Below are positions 55,307 to 63,884 of a DNA stretch of 64,000 bases, piece by piece. The DNA is taken from NCBI RefSeq assembly GCF_002077155.1, contig NZ_CP015027.1, positions 496,001 through 560,000 of the forward strand, written 5' to 3'. The notes below the pieces were generated by a model. It did not search any database. It saw only the letters and a program-made list of their open reading frames with translations, and was not told the DNA's origin. The position numbers were made by a program, and so were the translations under genes. Position 1 is the first letter of the stretch, and the number at the start of each line of letters is the position of its first letter. This DNA comes from Sporosarcina sp. P33 (GTDB taxonomy: Bacteria; Bacillota; Bacilli; Bacillales_A; Planococcaceae).

Positions 55307-55413
55307 GCCTCCTCTGTTGCTTTTTGTCGCAAAGCAAACAATTCGTGCGATTTGTGGTGTGATATCGCTGTATATTCCATGGTACAATGTCTTTTGTAAA
55401 GGAGCTGTACATA

Positions 55414-56367
55414 ATGAATGAAATCAATTTTCCGTTTCCGAGCGAAGGGAAACGATACCATACATGGTCAAGACATCTAAAGGATACATTCGGCTGTAAA
55501 ATCGCGAAAGTGGCATTAGACGCTGGCTTTGACTGCCCGAACCGTGACGGCACAGTTGCGCATGGCGGCTGCACGTTTTGCAGCGTGGCGGGTTCAGGCG
55601 ATTTTGCCGGAGACCGCGTCGATACGATAGATGTCCAATTCGCTGAAATCAAAGAACGGTCCCAGCGCAAATGGAAAGACGCGAAATACATGGCATATTT
55701 CCAGGCATATACGAATACGCATGCCCCCCTCCCTGTTCTGAAAGAAAAGTTTGAAGCTGCATTGGCACAGGAAGGCGTAGTCGCGCTGTCAATTGCCACG
55801 CGTCCTGACTGCCTGCCGGATGACGTTGTGGAATATTTGGCTGAGCTGAACGAACGCACCTATCTTTGGGTGGAACTCGGCCTGCAGACCGTCCATGAGT
55901 CTACAGCCAAACTCGTTAACCGGGCACATGATTTCGAATGTTATAAAGAAGGCGTCGACAAGCTGCGCAAACATAATATTAATATTTGCAGCCATATCAT
56001 CAACGGACTGCCCGGTGAGACAGAAGAAATGATGATGGAAACTGCCCGAGCGGTAGCGAAGCTCGATGTACAGGGCATCAAAATACATTTGCTTCACTTA
56101 TTAAAAGGCACGCCTATGGTAAAGCAATATGAAAAAGGCAAGCTCAAATTCCTGACGAAGGAAGCTTATATTAATCTGGTGGTGGATCAGCTTGAAATTA
56201 TCCCGCCTGAAATGATTGTGCACCGTATTACAGGCGACGGTCCGATTGACTTATTGATTGGACCGATGTGGAGCGTCACCAAGTGGGAAGTTCTGAACGG
56301 CATTGACCGGGAACTCGAGCGGCGCAATAGCTGGCAAGGAAAAAAACATCTGCAAGAGGTGAAATAA
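55414..56367 (+). CDS. mnmL: Radical SAM enzyme MnmL (YtqA, TIGR01212 family)
   Basis: Radical SAM protein proposed to act with MnmM in making mnm5s2U at the tRNA wobble position in Gram-positives, where the MnmC of E. coli is missing. 317 residues. The cluster cysteines are in CPNRDGTVAHGGCTFC (about residues 37-52), the spaced TIGR01212 form; AYTNTHAP and GLQTVHESTAKLVNRAHD (part) follow. ATG 55414 has AAAGGAG nine bases before. It is followed after one base by the mnmM gene. Confidence 0.9.
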   Translation: MNEINFPFPSEGKRYHTWSRHLKDTFGCKIAKVALDAGFDCPNRDGTVAHGGCTFCSVAGSGDFAGDRVDTIDVQFAEIKERSQRKWKDAKYMAYFQAYTNTHAPLPVLKEKFEAALAQEGVVALSIATRPDCLPDDVVEYLAELNERTYLWVELGLQTVHESTAKLVNRAHDFECYKEGVDKLRKHNINICSHIINGLPGETEEMMMETARAVAKLDVQGIKIHLLHLLKGTPMVKQYEKGKLKFLTKEAYINLVVDQLEIIPPEMIVHRITGDGPIDLLIGPMWSVTKWEVLNGIDRELERRNSWQGKKHLQEVK

Positions 56368-56368
56368 C

Positions 56369-56974
56369 GTGGCGGACATACTACTGCACCGTGTATTGCC
56401 GATGGCGAAACGGATGATTTCAGAACGCGTGCAGCCGGGCGACACTGTGGTGGATGCGACGGCAGGAAACGGCAATGATACACTATTTTTGGCCGAATTG
56501 GTCGGCGAAACAGGACATGTAGTGGCATTTGATATACAGCAGCAGGCACTTGAAGCAACAAACCGGCATCTCGGTGAACTGGCGGGCCGCGCAACTTTGA
56601 TCCACGACAGTCATGCAAACGTCAGAGAATATGTGCAAAGTGAAATCAGCGGCGCCATGTTCAACTTAGGCTATTTGCCGTACAGTGATGATCTCAGTAT
56701 TATTACGACCCCCTCTTCAACTATTGCGGCAATCCATGCCATGCTTGGATTATTGAAAAAGTCGGGAATCATTACGATTACTGTATACGACGGACACGAA
56801 GGCGGCAGCGAAGAGCGCGATGCACTGCTCGACTATGTCTCCACACTCCATCAGGGAGATGTGCATGCCATACGCTATGAACTTTTGAATCAAAGAAGAA
56901 ACCCTCCATTTTTACTGGCACTCGAAAAAATGAAAGATTTCAAAGAGGTACGCACAGTAGAAGCCGGGGAATAA
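56369..56974 (+). CDS. mnmM: tRNA mnm5s2U methyltransferase MnmM (YtqB)
   Basis: Class I SAM methyltransferase of 201 residues converting nm5s2U to mnm5s2U in tRNA. SAM loop VDATAGNGNDTLFLAEL (part) near residue 28, FNLGYLPYSD near 110 and YDGHEGGSEERDALL near 145 are family marks. The start is GTG 56369, after GAGGTG, two bases after the mnmL stop, so the two are one operon. The assignment follows the characterised B. subtilis YtqB. Confidence 0.92.
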   Translation: MADILLHRVLPMAKRMISERVQPGDTVVDATAGNGNDTLFLAELVGETGHVVAFDIQQQALEATNRHLGELAGRATLIHDSHANVREYVQSEISGAMFNLGYLPYSDDLSIITTPSSTIAAIHAMLGLLKKSGIITITVYDGHEGGSEERDALLDYVSTLHQGDVHAIRYELLNQRRNPPFLLALEKMKDFKEVRTVEAGE

Positions 56975-56979
56975 AACAA

Positions 56980-57011
56980 GCCGCAGCCACGTTACATACG
57001 GCTGCGGCTTT
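56980..57011. terminator. Terminator, mnmLM / SDR gene
   Basis: AGCCGCAGCC pairs perfectly with GGCTGCGGCT across a 12-base loop, between the two convergent genes; T's follow on the plus strand. Confidence 0.75.
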
Positions 57012-57015
57012 CCTT

Positions 57016-57741
57016 TCAGTCAAATTGACGGATGTCGGCAATTGGCTCTGATTCAAGAAAATTTGTTTCCTTCACAAATCGCACTAATTTTTCTGCGGTC
57101 TTTTGTGCTGAACTTAATTGGCCTTCCTGCTTGTACGCGATAAATCGCTTCAGATGCGGGAATTGTTTTTCAGAAGACGAACGGATAGTTTCCTGCATGC
57201 CGGTGTCAATAATACCCGGCGCAATCGAAACAATGCCTGTCGGATAGTCTGCCTTTTGCTGCTCTAGTGCAACAACCCGTGAAAAATGGTCGAGACCAGC
57301 TTTCGTCGTGCAATAAATACTCCATCCTTCATATGCATGGCGGCCAGCACCCGATGATATATTTAAAACTTTCTTCGTACCTCTGAAATCTTTTAAAGCA
57401 TCAATAAACGTATTGATTAATTGAATCGGTGCCGTTAAGTTCACTTGAATTGCCTGCTCGATTTTCAGAGAATCCAAAGAGCCGGCCAAACTGATCGGAT
57501 CAATCATCCCCGCATTATTAATTAAAGTGAAAGAGTTCGCTTCATCTTTATGCTGACTGATTATCCCCTCTAAAATCGCGGAAGATTTCCCATAATCAGC
57601 AACATCCACTTCATACATCGTATGTAATGACTCCGGGTTTGTCCGCGCCATCCCGTACACTGTAGCGCCTGTATCGCTGAATTGACTAAGCAATTGACGG
57701 CCAATTCCTTTTGAAGCACCTGTAATGATCACAATCTCCAT
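57016..57741 (-). CDS. Short-chain dehydrogenase/reductase
   Basis: NADP-type Rossmann reductase of 241 residues. TGASKGIG at 7-14, NNAG near 83, the serine in NISSGAGRHAYEG, and the catalytic YCTTK near 152-156 form a complete active site. It resembles sepiapterin/benzil reductase-like proteins (B. subtilis YueD) in length and C-terminal layout, but the substrate is not determined. The start ATG 57741 is preceded by GGGAGCGG. Confidence 0.85.
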   Translation of the reverse strand: MEIVIITGASKGIGRQLLSQFSDTGATVYGMARTNPESLHTMYEVDVADYGKSSAILEGIISQHKDEANSFTLINNAGMIDPISLAGSLDSLKIEQAIQVNLTAPIQLINTFIDALKDFRGTKKVLNISSGAGRHAYEGWSIYCTTKAGLDHFSRVVALEQQKADYPTGIVSIAPGIIDTGMQETIRSSSEKQFPHLKRFIAYKQEGQLSSAQKTAEKLVRFVKETNFLESEPIADIRQFD

Positions 57742-57767
57742 ATATATCCGCTCCCTCTCCAGATGAA

Positions 57768-57902
57768 CTAATTTTTCAGCAAGTCTATGTATGCTGCTGC
57801 ACTATGTCCAGTCTTATCCGGCAGCTCAAAAAATAATATCCAGCAATAGACGATGACAGCCAGGATAATGACGGCAAGTAAAATCGACTGACGTTTATTC
57901 AT
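57768..57902 (-). CDS. 44-residue single-span membrane protein
   Basis: A short gene read as MNKRQSILLAVIILAVIVYC at the start, with a hydrophobic span at about residues 7-25, then a short polar tail ending AAYIDLLKN. AAGGGACG stands before ATG 57902, and the stop is TAG at 57768-57770. Function unknown. It lies 26 bases upstream of the short-chain dehydrogenase and could share its transcript. The positive-inside start and outside tail suggest an N-in orientation. Confidence 0.6.
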   Translation of the reverse strand: MNKRQSILLAVIILAVIVYCWILFFELPDKTGHSAAAYIDLLKN

Positions 57903-57962
57903 TCGTTCACGTCCCTTGAAATTTGTTCAACTTCTAATTTCCACTATATCACAACAAACGAA

Positions 57963-57999
57963 CAGGCCGGCCATTTCAGTTTCTTTGAATGGCCGGCCC
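57963..57999 (-). terminator. Hairpin after the DnaQ-like exonuclease gene
   Basis: GGGCCGGCCATT pairs with AATGGCCGGCC across an 11-base loop; the T-run after it on the minus strand is weak. Confidence 0.55.
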
Positions 58000-58005
58000 G
58001 CAGGT

Positions 58006-58671
58006 TTATGTCTGGGAAGCGAATTTATGTGCCCCGCCATTTTTAATGCGGAGTAAGTCTGCCAGCGTCTTTACGCCTTGACGATCGAGTTTTTTTAGCA
58101 ATGCCGTGAAGACATGAGCAGTAGTTAAAGCATCCCCTAGTGCACGGTGACGTTCAAAAACCTCTGTTCCGAAAAGCTTTGCATAGTCTTCCAAATCCTG
58201 CTGTTCACCCGTAGGATCCAAATAACGGATTAAATGCATCGTATCAAATGAAGTAGGATTTTGAAACGTGCATTTCTGCCGGCTCAGTTCTTTCTTGATG
58301 ACCAGTTCATCGAAACTGACGTGGTGCCCCACCCAGCCTGCACTTTTATTTTTTTCAATAAAGGCAAAATATTCTTCAATGGCCGGCAAAGGCATAGGCG
58401 CTTGATCAACTTGTGATTGTTGTATATTGGTCAGCTTGCTGATGACAGGGGGAATTTCTCTAGACGGGTTGACGAATGTCTGAAAGACGCGGTCTGTCAC
58501 TTCGAATCCTTCTACCTGCACCGCACCGATTTCTATCATCCGATCATCTGCCCCGATGGCAAAACCTGTCGTTTCCGTATCAAATACCGTAAAATTCATT
58601 TCTTGAAGTGGTGTATTTAGCTGAAGAGACTGCTGCAGTTCATACGTTAATTTTTTCTTTTTCCAAAACAT
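58006..58671 (-). CDS. DnaQ-like 3'-5' exonuclease
   Basis: DEDDh-type exonuclease of 221 residues related to the epsilon subunit of DNA polymerase III. Exo I is FDTETTG near residue 30, Exo II lies in GHHVSFDELVIKKEL near 115, and Exo III is HRALGDALTTAHVF near 175. It lacks helicase or polymerase parts. AGGGGGCG precedes the ATG. Found directly after the DUF294 gene, an association repeated in many bacteria with actP, probably as one transcript. Confidence 0.88.
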   Translation of the reverse strand: MFWKKKKLTYELQQSLQLNTPLQEMNFTVFDTETTGFAIGADDRMIEIGAVQVEGFEVTDRVFQTFVNPSREIPPVISKLTNIQQSQVDQAPMPLPAIEEYFAFIEKNKSAGWVGHHVSFDELVIKKELSRQKCTFQNPTSFDTMHLIRYLDPTGEQQDLEDYAKLFGTEVFERHRALGDALTTAHVFTALLKKLDRQGVKTLADLLRIKNGGAHKFASQT

Positions 58672-58739
58672 GATGTCGCCCCCTACTTATATAGTACATT
58701 ATGCGCGGATTTTGTACAGGGACTATCGCCGTTGATATC

Positions 58740-60668
58740 TCATAATTTTGATAATAAATGTGATTGCAATGCCCGGACCGTATCTAAAGTGGTGCGCAAT
58801 TCATTCAATTCCCATCTTCTTAACGAGTGCAAATCAATTTCTGTCGAGATTTTTTCATTACGCAAATGCTTTTCCCACGACATGGAAATTCGGATGCTCA
58901 AAGAAATTTCATACGCATGCCGGATTTCTTCCGCGAAGTCTTTCGTAATCTTTTTCTTTTTCTGCAACGCTGAAATGATTTCCAGCGGTGTCGCGTTAAT
59001 AATTCCATTGCTGACACCTAAAATTTGCAGGCAGTGGTGCAGCGGGAACAGCGCGTGTTTCTTGATGTCAATCACATCCGCTTTACTGCGGCCGCGGAAA
59101 ATATTTAGGAAATTCTGCTGCAAATGCGGAATCGGCTTTTCTTTTTCCTGCTGCGCCATATAGTAAATAAATGTCGCTGATTTTTCGAGCAGACGCTGTA
59201 CCATTTCAATAAACCGGTCATTTACCGCTGTTTCACCGTAAAGGAACCGGAATGAAAGAAAATTATAGCCTAATAAGATTTGTTCAGGTGTAGACTGCAG
59301 AGCCCACTGACGGAGACGGGCGTGCCAGATAGACATTGTGCCCCGCCATTGTGTCTCGCTGGCCATCATGAAACCGATGCATCTTGTATATCCTGCCTGT
59401 TCAAGATGAACCACTATTTCATTGCCGAGAAGCTCAAAGTACTTCTCCACTTGCACGGCTTCTTCCCTTGAAACGTCTTCATAGACTAGAAAATGATCTT
59501 GATCCGTCAGCATAAACTGCTCTCCACGCGCACCGCTGCCCATCTGATACCAGGCAAACTGGACGGGCGGCGGACCTTTTCCCTGGTCTTCCAGAGACTG
59601 CACAGCCAGCATGACGCAATGTTTTGCCAGACGATCATAGAACTTCGTAATGATCTCCAGCGTATGAATGGTCGATATTTCGTCCTGAATCAAATTTGAC
59701 AGCACATCATATATTGCTTCTTTGACAACCGGCAGATTTTCAAATGACGCTTCTTCAATAGTTTTTAGGATATTCATTGAATTACGGTCGCGCTTCGTCA
59801 TAAGCGTGGCAAATGTCACAATGCCAACAGGTTTTCCTGCTTTCACAACAGGTAAATGTTTGATTCCATGCTTATAGAATTTCGACAGCGCTTCGTAATA
59901 GTAATCAGTCATTTTCACAGTGTGCGGTTTCTTTGTCATGATGTCCTTCGCACGGAGTACGGCAGGAGAACCGCCGCCCGCTATTACCCGTTCCACTAAG
60001 TCTTTTTCTGTCACGATCCCCAGAAGTTTTCCTGCCTGATCCGTCACAATAATAGAACTGATGGAGTTTTTAATCATCAGCTCCGCAATTTCCCGGGCTT
60101 CTGCATCCGCATGAATCGTGATGACCGGACTGCTCATAAAATCTTGAACCCGCCGTACGTACGGCTCGCTTTCTCCATACTCATCTGCCAGCCGGACTTG
60201 TTCTCCCAGCGAAGTATAAACATTGGCCAGACGGAGCGACATCTTACGCAGAACATAATCACGCACTTCCTGATCGTCCATCCGCTGCTTAATTACATCA
60301 TAGGGCACTTGAAGACAGATGGAATGTTTGGCCACTTCCATATCGATATGATGTTTATCGAGCGGCCTTGCCATCTCACCTAAGTAATAAGCAAAATTCG
60401 AGAAGCCGATAATTTCATTTTCCTGTATTACTTCAAGCATCACGGGGCTTCCGTCCTGTCCTTCAATCATTACTTCTGCTGAACCTTCTAATACGATCAG
60501 CAAACCTTCTTGCGGTGTTTTGAAGTAATTTGATTTCTCTGCTTCTTCGTATACCTTTAGTTTACAAGCGAGTAACAGCCTGTCAAATTCCTCTTCTGTT
60601 GTATTGGCAAACAGCGGATTTTTATGGACTCTATCATACAACTTACGGTCTTTTATTGTCTGCAGCAT
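58740..60668 (-). CDS. cNMP-binding/CBS/DUF294 nucleotidyltransferase-like signalling protein
   Basis: 642 residues. An N-terminal cyclic-nucleotide-binding-like domain (about 15-130), two CBS domains (FMSSPVITI near 170, DIMTKKPHTVKM near 240), a DUF294 nucleotidyltransferase core with GSGARGEQFMLTDQDHFLVYED (part), and a helical C-terminal DUF294_C part. This layout accompanies acetate symporters and a DnaQ-like exonuclease in many genomes; it likely senses an adenine nucleotide and controls the transporter, but this is unproved. GGGAGG precedes the ATG. Confidence 0.87.
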   Translation of the reverse strand: MLQTIKDRKLYDRVHKNPLFANTTEEEFDRLLLACKLKVYEEAEKSNYFKTPQEGLLIVLEGSAEVMIEGQDGSPVMLEVIQENEIIGFSNFAYYLGEMARPLDKHHIDMEVAKHSICLQVPYDVIKQRMDDQEVRDYVLRKMSLRLANVYTSLGEQVRLADEYGESEPYVRRVQDFMSSPVITIHADAEAREIAELMIKNSISSIIVTDQAGKLLGIVTEKDLVERVIAGGGSPAVLRAKDIMTKKPHTVKMTDYYYEALSKFYKHGIKHLPVVKAGKPVGIVTFATLMTKRDRNSMNILKTIEEASFENLPVVKEAIYDVLSNLIQDEISTIHTLEIITKFYDRLAKHCVMLAVQSLEDQGKGPPPVQFAWYQMGSGARGEQFMLTDQDHFLVYEDVSREEAVQVEKYFELLGNEIVVHLEQAGYTRCIGFMMASETQWRGTMSIWHARLRQWALQSTPEQILLGYNFLSFRFLYGETAVNDRFIEMVQRLLEKSATFIYYMAQQEKEKPIPHLQQNFLNIFRGRSKADVIDIKKHALFPLHHCLQILGVSNGIINATPLEIISALQKKKKITKDFAEEIRHAYEISLSIRISMSWEKHLRNEKISTEIDLHSLRRWELNELRTTLDTVRALQSHLLSKL

Positions 60669-60781
60669 TCCAAAACCTCCCGTTTCAATTAAGTGTGACG
60701 ATATCCATATAACTATTATTCAGACACTCTATCTGGCAGTACTCATTGCATATGTTCAGTTAACTTTTACATTCCAAAAAA

Positions 60782-60820
60782 ATAGCCCCCTCTTCTGCGA
60801 GCTTGTAGAAGAGGGGGCGA
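60782..60820 (-). terminator. Terminator of actP
   Basis: GCCCCCTCTTCTAC and the matching GCAGAAGAGGGGGC arms fold around AAGCTC; a T-run follows on the minus strand. Confidence 0.85.
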
Positions 60821-60842
60821 TCAGTTGAATTTCTAGAAGTTA

Positions 60843-62396
60843 TTACAGATCAAGTTCTTTGTAACCAGTTTCTGCTTTGAATCGAACTTCTGCATAAGCG
60901 ACTTCGTCTTTTTCGTGACGCTTAGAGCTAACAATTGTACCGATCCATGCAGCAAGGAAACCTGCTGGCACAGAAACAATAGCCGGGTTAGAATATGGGA
61001 AGATCGGATTTCCAGTGATAAGAGTAGCCCCTTCAACCGGATTCAATACAGATGGGCTGATCGCAACTAGAACAAGTGCAACGATTAGACCTGTCAACAT
61101 GGATGCAACAGCACCTGTTGTGTTGAAACGCTTCCAGTAAATAGTTAACAGAATCGTTGGTACGTTTGCGGAAGCAGCAACACAGAATGCAAGTGATACC
61201 AAGAACGCAACGTTCAGCTTTTCAGAACCAAGAGCCAGAAGGATAGAGAATACACCGATTGCAATAGAAGCCCATCGAGCTGCATTTACTTGCTCCTTCT
61301 CTGTTACCTTACCATTTTTGAAGATTTGTCCGTAAATATCGTGAGCGATTGCAGATGCACCAGAAAGTACAAGACCAGCAACAACTGCAAGAATTGTAGC
61401 GAATGCTACAGCTGCAACGAACGATTCAAGTGCATCTCCGCCGAGAACTCCGGCAAGCATTGGTGCCGCCATGTTTCCTGCAGCGTTTTCTGCAATGATT
61501 GCGTCTGATCCAACGAATTTAGCTGCGCCAAATCCAAGGAAGATCGTCAATACATAGAAAATACCGATAATCCATACAGAATAGATAACGGAAGAACGTG
61601 CTGTTTTCGCATCCTTTACTGTGAAGAAACGCATTAAGATGTGCGGAAGACCAGCAGTACCCAAAACTAAGGCAATCAATACTGAAATTAGTCCAATTGT
61701 GTCTTTATAAACAACCCCTGAGTGAAGGAACGCTTCACCATGAGGAGTAGCGGTTTTCATTGTCTCGAACATACCAATGAAGTTGAAATTGAACTTCATA
61801 AGCACAAGGAAGGAGATAATAACTGTACCCGCCATCAAAAGAATAGCTTTAACAATTTGTACCCAGCTTGTTGCAGTCATTCCGCCGAATAGAACATAGA
61901 TTAACATCATTGTTCCAACGATTAGAACTGCGATCCAATACTCAATACCGAATAGTAATTTAATAAGCGCACCCGCACCGACCAGCTGTGCAAGCATGTA
62001 GAACATTACAATAGTGATCGTATTTAATGCTGCAGCTCCTCGCACTTTCTTTGCGCCGAATCGGGCACCGATCATATCTGCCATCGTAAATTTACCAAGG
62101 TTACGAAGTGGTTCAGCAATTAAGAATAATACAACCAGATAAGCTGTTAACCAGCCAATACTATAATAGAAACCATCGAAACCGTTAAGTGAAATCGCAC
62201 CGGCGATACCCAGGAAAGATGCTGCCGATAAATAGTCACCGGCGATGGCCATACCATTTTGCCAACCAGTTAATGATCCGCCGGCAGTATAGAAATCACT
62301 TGCTGTAGTTGTCTGTTTCGCCGCCCAGTATGTAATATAGAGCGTCAACGCGATTACTGCGAAGAATATAACGTAGGAAATCCAACTCATGAACAC
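60843..62396 (-). CDS. actP: Acetate/cation symporter ActP (solute:sodium symporter family)
   Basis: Sodium-coupled uptake of acetate or another short carboxylate across the membrane. 517 residues with about 13 hydrophobic segments. AGDYLSAASFLGIAG and GLPHILMRFFTV are sodium:solute symporter marks, and WASIAIGVFSILLALGSEKLN (part) is typical of ActP. It follows the DUF485 gene after seven bases, the invariable pairing for this family. The operon is probably catabolite-controlled through the cre-like site upstream. Confidence 0.92.
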   Translation of the reverse strand: MFMSWISYVIFFAVIALTLYITYWAAKQTTTASDFYTAGGSLTGWQNGMAIAGDYLSAASFLGIAGAISLNGFDGFYYSIGWLTAYLVVLFLIAEPLRNLGKFTMADMIGARFGAKKVRGAAALNTITIVMFYMLAQLVGAGALIKLLFGIEYWIAVLIVGTMMLIYVLFGGMTATSWVQIVKAILLMAGTVIISFLVLMKFNFNFIGMFETMKTATPHGEAFLHSGVVYKDTIGLISVLIALVLGTAGLPHILMRFFTVKDAKTARSSVIYSVWIIGIFYVLTIFLGFGAAKFVGSDAIIAENAAGNMAAPMLAGVLGGDALESFVAAVAFATILAVVAGLVLSGASAIAHDIYGQIFKNGKVTEKEQVNAARWASIAIGVFSILLALGSEKLNVAFLVSLAFCVAASANVPTILLTIYWKRFNTTGAVASMLTGLIVALVLVAISPSVLNPVEGATLITGNPIFPYSNPAIVSVPAGFLAAWIGTIVSSKRHEKDEVAYAEVRFKAETGYKELDL

Positions 62397-62403
62397 TGCC
62401 CCC

Positions 62404-62730
62404 TTATTTAAGAACGTTTTTCTCTATAATTTCGTCTACTTCAACATCAAAATGTCTTGCTTTGTTCATGTAGATGGAAGTGAAGATCCATACCATTACG
62501 AACATGGAGAATGCATAGACCCAAGTCCAAGTCATTGCACCAATTGCAGGTTTTTCTAAAACTTTTGTGTAGCCCGTTAATAAAGGAAGAATAAAGTACG
62601 CTGCGAAGAAGAAAACAACAAAAGGTGTGGCGAAAGTCTTCTTTCTTTTTACAAGACCTTTAAAGTCTTCAGTTTCAACAATCTTTTCATAATCTAATGT
62701 GGATTTTCCACGCGCCCCGTGATTGCTCAT
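62404..62730 (-). CDS. DUF485 membrane protein, ActP partner
   Basis: 108 residues with two membrane segments (about 35-57 and 68-90), the DUF485 pattern (FKGLVKRKKTFATPFVVFFF then GAMTWTWVYAFSMFVM). It is always found before actP-type symporters and probably forms part of the transporter. AAAGGGG precedes the ATG. First gene of the minus-strand operon. Confidence 0.92.
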   Translation of the reverse strand: MSNHGARGKSTLDYEKIVETEDFKGLVKRKKTFATPFVVFFFAAYFILPLLTGYTKVLEKPAIGAMTWTWVYAFSMFVMVWIFTSIYMNKARHFDVEVDEIIEKNVLK

Positions 62731-62800
62731 TTAGTAATCCCCTTTCTCTTTTATGTAGCAAGTTACTTTAGTAAACTGGTTCGTATTTCCCCCTTCTCTC

Positions 62801-62815
62801 TGAAACCGCTTTCAT
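62801..62815. promoter_or_regulatory. cre-like CcpA site upstream of DUF485-actP
   Basis: ATGAAAGCGGTTTCA on the minus strand, an almost perfect palindrome, 13 of 14 matches to the cre consensus. It lies 71-85 bases before the DUF485 start, downstream of the predicted promoter. Confidence 0.7.
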
Positions 62816-62863
62816 CATCAAGCTTACTAGATAATATGTTACAGCGATTTTAGTTGGTCTTTT

Positions 62864-62899
62864 GTTATAGTACACATGTAAACAATAACAAATGTTTAC
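62864..62899 (-). promoter_or_regulatory. Promoter and operator-like palindrome of DUF485-actP
   Basis: Minus strand TTGTTA (62886-62891), 16 bases, TATAAC (62864-62869). A GTAAAC/GTTTAC inverted repeat (62878-62883 and 62894-62899) straddles the -35 and could bind a regulator such as the divergent GntR protein. Confidence 0.5.
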
Positions 62900-63192
62900 T
62901 AAATTTGCAATACCTTTTTTTGAAGATTTGTAAAATTTAATCTACTGGTATAAAGCAAATTATGTATAGAATTAATCTAACAAATACACGCGGAAACTAC
63001 AAGAACTATTTGAATTTAATTCAACATTATTTTCTGAAACGTCTAAATATCCCGATGGTAATTTCCAATTATTTTTGTAAGTTTCAAATTTCACTGTTAT
63101 TTAACAGTAAAAAGATGTAGTATATTGTATATCGGGCACAGTGAGATTAGCCTTACTAAAAAACAACTTTAGAAGAAAGACGGTGTGATATA

Positions 63193-63861
63193 TTGCCTAT
63201 ACCAACAAATCATGCGCAGCCTGTTCGTAAAACAGCCAAAGAAAATGCGTTTAGTCAATTGCAAAAATGGATTATTGATGGAACTCTGCAGCCGGGCGAA
63301 AAATTGAATGATGTTGAACTGGCAGAAGCGCTCGGTGTGAGCCGCACACCAATTCGGGAGTCGCTTCAGCTGCTGGAAGTACAAGGATTCGTTCAGATGT
63401 TCCCCGGTAAAGCGACACAGGTAACGGAAGTTAATCCTGAATCCATTTCAGATCTGCTCCCCCCTCTAGCTGCTTTACAGGCTTTGTCGGCAGAATTGTC
63501 CATCCCGAATTTGACAGATGCTATCATAAAGAAACTGCGCGATACAAATAAACGCTTTGCGCAGGCAGTAGAAAAAGAAGATTATTTCCAAGCGCTGAAG
63601 ATCGATGAGAAATTCCATCAGATTATAGTGGACACTGCTGATAACCAGTATATTTCTTCTATGCTCGTCTCTTTGCAGGCGCATGTGCGCAGATTGTTTT
63701 TCCATAACTCTATTATACTGACGGAAAAATCGATTGCTGAACATGAACAGATTATTGATTTAATGAATCAGCGAAACGGAGAAGAAGTAACCAGTGTCAT
63801 GCGGGAAAACTGGCTCCGCGCAATTGAGGAATTTCATTCAATTAAGAAAGCAGATTCCTGA
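63193..63861 (+). CDS. GntR-family regulator, FCD (FadR) subfamily
   Basis: 222 residues. N-terminal winged helix-turn-helix (about 14-75) with GTLQPGEKLNDVELAEALGV (part) and SRTPIRESLQLLE, followed by an all-helical FCD ligand domain (about 90-215) with the metal-type histidines in EKFHQIIVD and SIAEHEQI. The start is TTG 63193 with only a weak ribosome site. Ligand unknown; FCD members bind carboxylates. Divergent from DUF485-actP, so control of acetate or carboxylate uptake is the likely job. Confidence 0.85.
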   Translation: MPIPTNHAQPVRKTAKENAFSQLQKWIIDGTLQPGEKLNDVELAEALGVSRTPIRESLQLLEVQGFVQMFPGKATQVTEVNPESISDLLPPLAALQALSAELSIPNLTDAIIKKLRDTNKRFAQAVEKEDYFQALKIDEKFHQIIVDTADNQYISSMLVSLQAHVRRLFFHNSIILTEKSIAEHEQIIDLMNQRNGEEVTSVMRENWLRAIEEFHSIKKADS

Positions 63862-63884
63862 TTAGATGAGTTAAGAGGCTGGGA

